In this document: positions 1 through 4,826 of the stretch, one piece after another
Layout of the letters: every line of letters starts with the position of its first letter
How positions within the stretch are numbered: the first letter of the stretch is position 1
Assembly: GCA_015486915.1 (NCBI GenBank)
Contig: WFQS01000711.1
Coordinates: 1-5,136 of the forward strand
Length of the DNA: 5,136 bases
DNA from: Desulfobacteraceae bacterium
GTDB taxonomy: Bacteria > Desulfobacterota > Desulfobacteria > Desulfobacterales > Desulfobacteraceae
Direction of reading: 5' to 3'
The notes under the pieces: model-generated
Database searches by the model: none
What the model saw: the letters and a program-made list of their open reading frames with translations, nothing else
Told to the model about the DNA's origin: nothing
Position numbers and translations under genes: made by a program

Positions 1-828
1 CTGAAAAAAGCCGTGTCTGACAGCGATAACGGGCTTGGGAAAATGAATATTTCCTTTGAGAATGATGCCCTTGACTGCATTGCATCCCTTTCCGACGGGG
101 ATGTGCGCATCGCCTTGACCAATCTTGAAACCATTGCTTTTCATGTGTCTGCCGAAAATGGTGATACTGATTTAAAAAACACAATTTCACATGATGTCAA
201 TATTTATGATGTCGAAAAGGCCATCAATAAAAAAGCAATGATGTATGACAAGTCAGGAGAGGAGCATTTTAATCTTATCTCGGTTTTTCACAAGAGTCTT
301 CGGGGAAGTGATCCCGATGCCGCCATATACTGGCTTGCAAGGATGCTGAAATCCGGGGAGGACCCTTTTTACATAATCAGAAGAATGGTGAGGTTTGCAA
401 CGGAGGATATTGGTATTGCTGACCCCAATGCCCTTTCAACTGCCTTAAATGCATTGGATTCATACAGATTTTTAGGTTCTCCCGAGGGTGATGATGCCCT
501 GTTTCAATCCGCAGTTTATCTTGCAACTGCCCCAAAGAGCAACAGTGTTTACATGGCGCACAAAAATGTCATGGAGAAAATTGAAGGTACAGGTTATCTT
601 CCTGTACCGCTTCACGTGAGAAATGCCCCCACAAAGCTTATGAAAGAGCTTGGATATAACAGGGGATACAAATATGCCCATGATTATAAACACGGTTATG
701 TTCCCCAGGAGTATCTTCCCGATGAGATTAAAGGAGAAAGGTTTTATTTTCCCACGGACAGGGGATATGAGAATACGGTGAAGCAGAGGCTGGAAGCATG
801 GATTGCTTTAAAGCGAAAATCACAGTAA
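1..828 (+). CDS. rarA: Replication-associated recombination protein A (RarA/MgsA), C-terminal part
   Basis: The reading frame is open from the first base and ends with TAA at 826-828. It gives 275 residues of a protein whose N terminus is outside the window; the GTG at position 13 is internal, not the start. RarA is a clamp-loader-like AAA+ ATPase that acts at stalled replication forks and works with SSB. Counting from the first codon, the stretch DGDVRIAL (about residues 32-39) matches the sensor-2 arginine region. The family-specific C-terminal part follows: YDKSGEEHFNLISVFHKS (82-99), then RGSDPDAAIYWLARML, then ATEDIGIADP, then YLATAPKSN, and the very conserved LHVRNAPTKLMKELGY (204-219). 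The end, with ERFYFPTDRG, also matches the family. Walker A and B motifs should lie upstream. The gene converges on the NRDE gene 127 bp downstream. Identification is by close recall of E. coli RarA and is firm. Confidence 0.96.
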   Translation: MKKAVSDSDNGLGKMNISFENDALDCIASLSDGDVRIALTNLETIAFHVSAENGDTDLKNTISHDVNIYDVEKAINKKAMMYDKSGEEHFNLISVFHKSLRGSDPDAAIYWLARMLKSGEDPFYIIRRMVRFATEDIGIADPNALSTALNALDSYRFLGSPEGDDALFQSAVYLATAPKSNSVYMAHKNVMEKIEGTGYLPVPLHVRNAPTKLMKELGYNRGYKYAHDYKHGYVPQEYLPDEIKGERFYFPTDRGYENTVKQRLEAWIALKRKSQ

Positions 829-844
829 GTTATTTTATAATAGT

Positions 845-895
845 TGCCGCCGACGGTCCTTTGGCTGGTCTGCCGGCCGCAGGGGGCGGCATTTT
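845..895 (+). terminator. GC-rich nested stem-loop after rarA, possible weak terminator
   Basis: The outer arms TGCCGCC (845-851) and GGCGGCA (885-891) pair perfectly over 7 bp. Inside, GGCTGG (863-868) pairs with CCGGCC (873-878) with one G-U pair around a TCTG tetraloop, and CCT (858-860) can pair with AGG (881-883). A short ATTTT follows at 891-895. The position just after rarA fits an intrinsic terminator, but the T-tract is short. On the minus strand no T-run follows, so it would not be an efficient terminator for the NRDE gene. A dispersed REP-like or MITE-like repeat is an equally good explanation. Confidence 0.35.
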
Positions 896-954
896 ACCAT
901 CTTTAATATTTAATGTGAGCGAGATCGGATTAAATTCCTGTATGCCCATGGCCG

Positions 955-1713
955 TTATAAATAAAATTCTTTTTCGTATGCAAGATGTCCTTTTTCATTG
1001 AAACCCCGCTCTGCAATTAAAGCGTGACCGTCATTATTTGCCATTATTACACTTGACGACCTTGTGCCGTAGTCTTTGCTGCTGGTAAAAACAGGGGCAA
1101 GTATTCTTTCCCATTCAATGCCCACACCTGTATCGGGAAGTTCTGAGTCATGCGGAATTTCTCTGTTCTCAAGAAGATGAAAAAGATTTTCTGCTGACAT
1201 GTTTTCTTTATTGAACACTATTTTTTCAAGAGCCTTTCTTCCTTTTTTTATTTTTGGCCATGGTGTGTTTAACAGGTGATTGCTCAGCCCATATATTCCC
1301 GGACCAAGTTGTTTCGGTTTTCCGCCTTTATTGGAGAACCAGAAAAAAGATCTGTCATCTGACAGGACAAGATTAAAACCATTGAAAGAATCAGCCTGCT
1401 TTTGTAATTTTTCAAGAAAATCAGCAGCATTACTGTCTGATGTGAGATAGTCTTTTATTATATTTCCCCTTGAAGGTGGATTGTTTTTCACCGAGGAAGG
1501 ATCCCTGTAATTTGTGAGGGCTGCAAATTTGCCGTTTCTGTTCATGCCGAGCCATGTACCTTTTTCCTTTAGATCTCTTCCTGCAAGAATTTCGGGATTG
1601 TCATGCCAGAAATCCATGGCTGCAGTGGGGCGTGAAAAAAATTCATCCCTGTTTGCTGCAAGTATAAGTTTTTTGTCGGGTATGGCTTTGTATGCAAATA
1701 GTATAAGGCACAT
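955..1713 (-). CDS. NRDE family protein (TANGO2/DUF833 homologue)
   Basis: This is a complete 252-residue protein, a normal length for the family. It begins MCLILFAYK and carries the name-giving NRDE motif at residues 21-24 in the context LAANRDEFFSRPT. Other family hallmarks are AGRD (44-47), KGTWLG (51-56), ALTNYRDP (65-72), SRG (81-83), YGLSNH (141-146) and DYGTRSSSVI (214-223). Cys2 would become the N-terminal residue after methionine removal, which fits the proposed N-terminal-nucleophile-hydrolase-like fold. The biochemical role of bacterial members is not settled; the human homologue TANGO2 is linked to lipid, CoA or haem handling, so no substrate is assigned. No signal peptide or membrane helix is seen, so it is probably cytoplasmic. 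No good Shine-Dalgarno precedes the ATG; the start is supported by the conserved MCL N terminus. It stands alone, converging on rarA and diverging from the thiolase gene. Confidence 0.92.
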   Translation of the reverse strand: MCLILFAYKAIPDKKLILAANRDEFFSRPTAAMDFWHDNPEILAGRDLKEKGTWLGMNRNGKFAALTNYRDPSSVKNNPPSRGNIIKDYLTSDSNAADFLEKLQKQADSFNGFNLVLSDDRSFFWFSNKGGKPKQLGPGIYGLSNHLLNTPWPKIKKGRKALEKIVFNKENMSAENLFHLLENREIPHDSELPDTGVGIEWERILAPVFTSSKDYGTRSSSVIMANNDGHALIAERGFNEKGHLAYEKEFYL

Positions 1714-1731
1714 AATATCTTGTATTTTTTG

Positions 1732-1760
1732 TTTATATTTGTTATGAATTTCCTGATCAA
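1732..1760 (-). promoter_or_regulatory. Predicted sigma70-type promoter for the NRDE gene
   Basis: Read on the minus strand, TTGATC (1760-1755) is a -35-like box and TATAAA (1737-1732) a -10-like box, separated by exactly 17 bp. Transcription would start near 1725, leaving a leader of only about 12 nt before the ATG at 1713. That fits the lack of a clear Shine-Dalgarno sequence. The region is AT-rich, so a chance match is possible. Confidence 0.4.
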
Positions 1761-1899
1761 ATTAAATATCATTGTTGACAGGTTTTTTCCGGGTTGATTC
1801 GGTATGGATCTGTCCTTAGAGTAAAAATATTGTTCTGTAAGGTTTTATTCTGCCGGTTAATAATGGTAAAAAATTAATTTAAATCCTGTGGTCATCAAT

Positions 1900-1920
1900 C
1901 ATGAACCTTGGCATGAACCT
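1900..1920. repeat. Two-copy direct repeat CATGAACCT, 12-bp period
   Basis: CATGAACCT occurs at 1900-1908 and again at 1912-1920, so the copies are one helical turn (12 bp) apart on roughly the same DNA face. It lies about 100 bp upstream of the thiolase start. Such spacing is compatible with an activator or repressor site, but two short copies may also be chance. Confidence 0.35.
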
Positions 1921-1927
1921 GGGTCCT

Positions 1928-1958
1928 TTCCGGCGGCTTACAGCCATGAATACCGGAA
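1928..1958. repeat. Inverted repeat TTCCGG/CCGGAA with an inner hairpin
   Basis: TTCCGG (1928-1933) and CCGGAA (1953-1958) are perfect inverted arms. Between them GGCT (1935-1938) and AGCC (1942-1945) form a second small stem with a TAC loop. No T-tract follows, so this is not a terminator. It may be a protein binding site or part of the thiolase mRNA leader. Confidence 0.4.
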
Positions 1959-1959
1959 T

Positions 1960-1972
1960 TTGAATGATTCAA
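1960..1972. promoter_or_regulatory. Operator-like perfect inverted repeat upstream of the thiolase gene
   Basis: TTGAAT-G-ATTCAA is a perfect 6+1+6 inverted repeat ending 45 bp before the thiolase ATG. A second, related perfect palindrome, TCAATATTGA, follows at 1996-2005 and runs into the ribosome binding site. Compact palindromes of this kind near a start codon are typical of dimeric repressor sites. The regulator is unknown and none is encoded in the window. Confidence 0.4.
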
Positions 1973-1995
1973 TGTAGTAGGTTTGCTGAAAAAAA

Positions 1996-2005
1996 TCAAT
2001 ATTGA
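1996..2005. repeat. Palindrome TCAATATTGA next to the thiolase ribosome binding site
   Basis: This perfect 10-bp palindrome overlaps the first base of the AAGGAG ribosome binding site. It shares TTGA/TCAA half-site ends with the inverted repeat at 1960-1972, centred about 34 bp upstream. It could be a second operator or simply AT-rich coincidence. Confidence 0.3.
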
Positions 2006-2010
2006 AGGAG
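2005..2010 (+). promoter_or_regulatory. Ribosome binding site of the thiolase gene
   Basis: AAGGAG lies 7 nt before the ATG at 2018. This is near-ideal and fixes the start codon. Confidence 0.85.
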
Positions 2011-2017
2011 ACATTTT

Positions 2018-3304
2018 ATGAGAGAAGTTGTAATCGTCAGTGGTGTCAGGACTGCTGTGGGGTCTTTTGGAGGCTCTTTAAAAACCGTACCCGTTGTAAA
2101 ACTCGGTTCAATTGTTATGAAAGACCTTTTAAAGAGAGTGGGGCTGCGGCCCGTTGTAAATACGGAATCTGTTGAATTTGGACCGGACGCTTTAAAGGAT
2201 CAGGGTATGATCGATCTTGAGAAAAAAGGATATGATTATGATGATGGTCTTGCTCCCGTAGCTATTGATGAAGTTATCATGGGTAATGTCCTCCAGGCAG
2301 GTCAGGGCCAGAATACGGCAAGACAGGCCATGATTGCTGCAGGTATTCCAAGACAGACAACCGCGTTTACCGTTAATAAAATCTGCGGTTCAGGTCTTAA
2401 AGCCATTGCCCTTGGTGCCCAGGCCATAATGGCAGGTTCCGCCGATGTTGTACTGGCCGGTGGCCAGGAGAGTATGAGCAATGCACCCATGGCCCTTCCA
2501 AAGGCAAGATGGGGCCACAGGATGGAATTGACCGGGGTGGGAGACATCTACGACCTTATGGTATATGACGGGCTTTATGAAATTTTTTATGGGTATCACA
2601 TGGGGGTTACTGCTGAAAATATTGTTAATAAATACGGAATAACACGTCAGGAACAGGACGAACTTGCACTTTTGAGCCATCAGAGAGCCTTTGCTGCAGT
2701 TCATGACGGGACTTTTGCAAATGAAATAGTCCCGGTTCCCGTTAAAGTTCGCAGAAAAGATGTTATTGTTGATATGGATGAACGCCCCATGGAAACCAGC
2801 ATGGAAAAACTTGGCAGATTAAGACCTGCATTTGCAAAGGACGGCAGTGTTACAGCAGGTAATGCTTCAGGGATAAATGATGCAGCTGCAGCAGTACTTT
2901 TAATGGATGAAGAAACAGCCGATAAAATGGGTCTTGAGAAACTTGCAAAGATAAAAGCTTTTGCATCGGGCGGAATTGATCCTGCCTATATGGGACTTGG
3001 ACCTGTACCTGCCGTGAGAAAGGTGTTGAAAACAACCGGAATGTCCATTGATGATATTGATATGGTGGAATTAAATGAAGCATTTGCAGCCCAGGCAATA
3101 GCATGTATGAGGGAACTAAAGCTTGACGTTGAAAAACCAAATGAACTTGGAAGCGGAATTTCCCTTGGTCATCCGATAGGGTGCACAGGTGCGCGGCAAA
3201 TGGTTACTGCAGTTAATCAGATGAAGAGGAAAGACTATTCAACCGCTCTGATCTCAATGTGTATCGGTGGTGGAATGGGCATGGGAATGATCATAGAAAA
3301 ATAG
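2018..3304 (+). CDS. Thiolase, acetyl-CoA C-acetyltransferase type, with N-terminal insertion
   Basis: This is a complete 428-residue thiolase. The family joins two acetyl-CoA into acetoacetyl-CoA and CoA, or runs in reverse in acyl-CoA degradation, in the cytoplasm, usually as a tetramer. The N terminus REVVIVSGVRTAVGSFGGS is typical. The nucleophile is Cys123 in NKICGSGLKA. YHMGVTAEN (193-201) belongs to the substrate-covering loop region. NEAFA (353-357), His385 in GHPIG and the second catalytic Cys415 in CIGGGMG are all present, so the enzyme should be active. Family members are usually about 392 residues. The extra length is mostly an acidic insertion at about residues 46-80, between the helix ending VGLRP and IDEVIMGNVLQAG. 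The short-chain (AtoB/PhaA/ThlA) type is favoured over long-chain FadA by overall similarity, but the exact substrate is inferred. No beta-oxidation or ketogenesis partners are adjacent, and a terminator follows, so it is probably monocistronic. Confidence 0.95.
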   Translation: MREVVIVSGVRTAVGSFGGSLKTVPVVKLGSIVMKDLLKRVGLRPVVNTESVEFGPDALKDQGMIDLEKKGYDYDDGLAPVAIDEVIMGNVLQAGQGQNTARQAMIAAGIPRQTTAFTVNKICGSGLKAIALGAQAIMAGSADVVLAGGQESMSNAPMALPKARWGHRMELTGVGDIYDLMVYDGLYEIFYGYHMGVTAENIVNKYGITRQEQDELALLSHQRAFAAVHDGTFANEIVPVPVKVRRKDVIVDMDERPMETSMEKLGRLRPAFAKDGSVTAGNASGINDAAAAVLLMDEETADKMGLEKLAKIKAFASGGIDPAYMGLGPVPAVRKVLKTTGMSIDDIDMVELNEAFAAQAIACMRELKLDVEKPNELGSGISLGHPIGCTGARQMVTAVNQMKRKDYSTALISMCIGGGMGMGMIIEK

Positions 3305-3354
3305 ATCTCCCTGCTTTTCATTGGTTTTTCTTTACTTGTCCATGGTTAAATGAT

Positions 3355-3384
3355 ACTGAAAAGTAATTTGTATTTTTCAGTTTT
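3355..3384 (+). terminator. Probable intrinsic terminator of the thiolase gene
   Basis: ACTGAAAA (3355-3362) and TTTTCAGT (3374-3381) pair perfectly over 8 bp. The stem can extend inward by a G-U pair and two A-T pairs to 11 bp around a 5-nt loop. TTTT follows at 3381-3384, with another run of five T at 3392-3396. It begins 50 bp after the thiolase stop. The stem is AT-rich, so termination may be partial. Confidence 0.55.
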
Positions 3385-3401
3385 ACTTAAATTTTTGATA
3401 A

Positions 3402-3495
3402 CCGCCATGAGGCGGATCTGGATTCAAGCCCAGACCCGTCTCAAAGAATCAAAGATTCTGACAAATATGGAAATGAACGTATTAAATTTACGTTC
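3402..3495 (+). promoter_or_regulatory. Structured leader-like segment with competing hairpins
   Basis: Four elements are packed into 94 nt upstream of the small membrane protein gene. CCGCC-ATGA-GGCGG (3402-3415) forms a tight hairpin. TGAGGCGGATCTGG (3408-3421) pairs with CCAGACCCGTCTCA (3430-3443) over 14 positions with one A-C mismatch and one G-T, and is mutually exclusive with the first hairpin. AGAATC-AAA-GATTCT (3445-3459) is a perfect 6-bp hairpin. GAACGTA (3475-3481) and TACGTTC (3489-3495) form a perfect 7-bp stem followed by the pyrimidine-rich TCTTTCTT. This may be a cis-regulatory RNA or attenuator, a small RNA, or a palindromic repeat element. I recognise no known riboswitch class in it. 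Confidence 0.35.
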
Positions 3496-3534
3496 TCTTT
3501 CTTATAAAAAAAAGAATAAAAAGGGAATTTTATT

Positions 3535-3696
3535 ATGGATATCAGCAGAAAACTTGGGATTATGGTTGTTACAGGAGTCCCTGCAATAGTAGGAGGCGGC
3601 ATAGTTTATCATTTTTTTGGAAGTTATCTTCAGGTCATTGTTTATGAAATTATTTTGCTTATAGCTGCTCTTGGACTTTTGACGAACAGCAAGTAG
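3535..3696 (+). CDS. Small two-helix membrane protein, function unknown
   Basis: An ATG at 3535 opens a 53-residue frame ending with TAG at 3694-3696. An AAGGG ribosome binding site sits at 3521-3525, 9 nt upstream. The protein has a short charged start, MDISRKLG, then a hydrophobic stretch at about residues 8-28 that includes a GGG at 20-22 and ends YHFFG. A second hydrophobic stretch runs from about residue 31 to 50, and the protein ends TNSK. This predicts an inner-membrane hairpin with both ends on the same side. I do not recognise a family. The gene lies 27 bp upstream of the AI-2E-family membrane protein gene and probably shares its transcript, so the product may act with that protein; this is inference from position only. 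The ribosome binding site, composition and close spacing argue that it is a real gene. Confidence 0.65.
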   Translation: MDISRKLGIMVVTGVPAIVGGGIVYHFFGSYLQVIVYEIILLIAALGLLTNSK

Positions 3697-3712
3697 AAAT
3701 AAAAGTATCAGC

Positions 3713-3720
3713 AAGGTGGT
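3713..3720 (+). promoter_or_regulatory. Ribosome binding site deciding a TTG start
   Basis: AAGGTGGT lies 3 nt before the TTG at 3724. It matches the AGGTGAT side of the anti-Shine-Dalgarno complement at six of seven positions. It supports TTG as the start because an in-frame stop at 3700-3702 blocks any earlier start and no in-frame ATG appears until residue 95. Confidence 0.6.
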
Positions 3721-3723
3721 GTT

Positions 3724-4812
3724 TTGGAACATAGTTATTCGGAAAGAGCTGTTTTCTTTTTTTTTCTGTCTCTTTTTTTTGTCGCTCTTCTGCTTGCAGG
3801 GAAATTGATTATTCCTTTTCTTGGAACAATTGTTCTTGGCTTTGTTTTTACAGGAATTTCACTTCCCCTTTACAGTATTTTTTTAAGAAAACTTAAGCCT
3901 TCATTTGCATCGGGGGCGACCTGTGTAATTATTTTTCTTGTTGTTTTTGTTCCTGCTCTTTTTTTTGTGGGTGTGATTTCAAAGGAAGCCTATGATCTTT
4001 ATCTAATGGGTAAAGATGCTGTATTAAGCAATCAGTTGATGCAGGCGCTTAAAAACACACATATTTTGGAAAGAGTCAACAGCATTCTCGCCACCATGGG
4101 GTTTCAAACTTCACTTTCATGGGATGCTTTGATTAAGCCTGTTTCGGAATTCGGCAGGGTTGTTGGTTTTTCTTTATTTCAGCAGGCAAGCTTTATAGCG
4201 TCCAATGTTTTTCAGGTCGTTTTTTATTTTTGTCTGATGCTTATTGTTGTATTTTATCTTTTGATTGATGGTAACAGCCTTATTGAGTATATTTATAATC
4301 TTTCTCCGTTACCACGCGAAGATAATGAAAAACTTTTTCAAAAATTTGGAAATATGGCAGGTGCCATACTTGTGGGAAATGGACTTGGAGGTTTGATCCA
4401 GGGCGTTCTCGGCGGGGTTGTTTTCTTTCTGTTTGGCCTGGATGCTCCTTTTTTATGGGGTATCATCATGGGATTTCTGGCATTTTTGCCCGTAGTCGGT
4501 ATTGGTGCCGTTCTGATCCCCACGTCCATTATCCTCATATTGAAACACAGGATCGCCGCAGGAATTTTCATGCTGGTTTTTTATGGGGTTCTCTCCCTTG
4601 GCATCGAGTACATATTTAAGCCGAAAATTGTAGGAGACAGGGTTAAAATGCACCCTTTAATTATTTTTTTTGCAGTCCTCGGCGGTCTTAAAATTTATGG
4701 AATTCTTGGAATTATTTATGGCCCCCTCATTGCAACCCTTTTTTTAACACTTGCCGATATTTATTTTGCAAATTTTCAAATTTTAATCGAACCGGAGAAA
4801 TTTAAAGGATAA
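3724..4812 (+). CDS. AI-2E transporter family (UPF0118/PerM-like) membrane protein
   Basis: This is a complete 362-residue integral membrane protein of normal family length, starting with TTG. Hydrophobic segments occur at about residues 9-25, 27-50, 63-85, 160-181, 212-237, 242-273, 276-296 and 311-345, giving the family's usual seven or eight helices. The less hydrophobic part at about 86-150 is the expected soluble region between the third and fourth segments. C-terminal hallmarks are GNGLGGLIQGVLGG (218-231), GFLAFLPVVGIGAVLIP (250-266), the FKPKIVGDRVKMHPL segment (298-312) and GGLKIYGILGIIYGPLIA (320-337). The family name comes from TqsA, proposed to export autoinducer-2, but other members move sodium ions or protons or have unknown roles, so no substrate is assigned. 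It lies 27 bp after the small membrane protein gene and 14 bp before gyrA. Confidence 0.9.
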   Translation: MEHSYSERAVFFFFLSLFFVALLLAGKLIIPFLGTIVLGFVFTGISLPLYSIFLRKLKPSFASGATCVIIFLVVFVPALFFVGVISKEAYDLYLMGKDAVLSNQLMQALKNTHILERVNSILATMGFQTSLSWDALIKPVSEFGRVVGFSLFQQASFIASNVFQVVFYFCLMLIVVFYLLIDGNSLIEYIYNLSPLPREDNEKLFQKFGNMAGAILVGNGLGGLIQGVLGGVVFFLFGLDAPFLWGIIMGFLAFLPVVGIGAVLIPTSIILILKHRIAAGIFMLVFYGVLSLGIEYIFKPKIVGDRVKMHPLIIFFAVLGGLKIYGILGIIYGPLIATLFLTLADIYFANFQILIEPEKFKG

Positions 4813-4814
4813 TG

Positions 4815-4820
4815 TAAGGA
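4815..4820 (+). promoter_or_regulatory. Ribosome binding site of gyrA
   Basis: TAAGGA lies 6 nt before the ATG at 4827 and 2 nt after the stop of the upstream gene, consistent with translation from a shared mRNA. A second weaker AGAGGA at 4838-4843 precedes an in-frame GTG at 4848. Confidence 0.65.
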
Positions 4821-4826
4821 TAGTAG

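Larger units (their letters stand above)
1714..2017. other. Divergent intergenic region between the NRDE and thiolase genes
   Basis: No convincing gene is present in these 304 bp. The left end holds the predicted minus-strand NRDE promoter. A perfect TTGACA occurs at 1775-1780 on the plus strand, but no good -10 box lies at the right distance. The right half (1900-2005) is crowded with a direct repeat and three inverted repeats, listed separately, and ends in the thiolase ribosome binding site. I could not place the thiolase promoter confidently. Confidence 0.6.

Noticed and set aside
798..1001. A 67-codon plus-strand frame overlapping the end of rarA and the end of the NRDE gene
   Set aside because: It overlaps conserved genes at both ends, has no ribosome binding site and consists largely of the GC-rich hairpin read as protein.
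1569..1772. A 67-codon minus-strand frame covering the NRDE promoter and start
   Set aside because: It is in a different frame from the well-supported NRDE protein and shows no recognisable motif.
1775..1808. A perfect TTGACA (1775-1780) as the thiolase promoter -35 box
   Set aside because: No acceptable -10 box lies 16-18 bp downstream; the nearest candidate, TATGGA at 1803-1808, is 22 bp away and weak.
1871..1880. Palindrome AAATTAATTT
   Set aside because: It is low-complexity AT sequence in an AT-rich spacer and is expected by chance.
1909..1923. A sigma54-like TGGCAT...GG promoter before the thiolase gene
   Set aside because: The -24-like TGGCAT is followed at the right spacing by GG instead of the required GC, so the match fails at an invariant base.
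3458..3485. A promoter with CTGACA and TATTAA boxes, 16 bp apart, for the small membrane protein operon
   Set aside because: The boxes overlap the hairpins and the -10 box matches only 4 of 6 bases. It remains possible but is not strong enough to list as a feature.
3350..3589. A 79-codon plus-strand frame between the thiolase and the small membrane protein
   Set aside because: It starts inside the thiolase terminator, runs through the hairpins and overlaps the better-supported 53-residue gene in another frame. It has no ribosome binding site and no family resemblance.
3502..3732. A 76-codon minus-strand frame opposite the small membrane protein gene
   Set aside because: It is an antisense shadow with no ribosome binding site or recognisable content.
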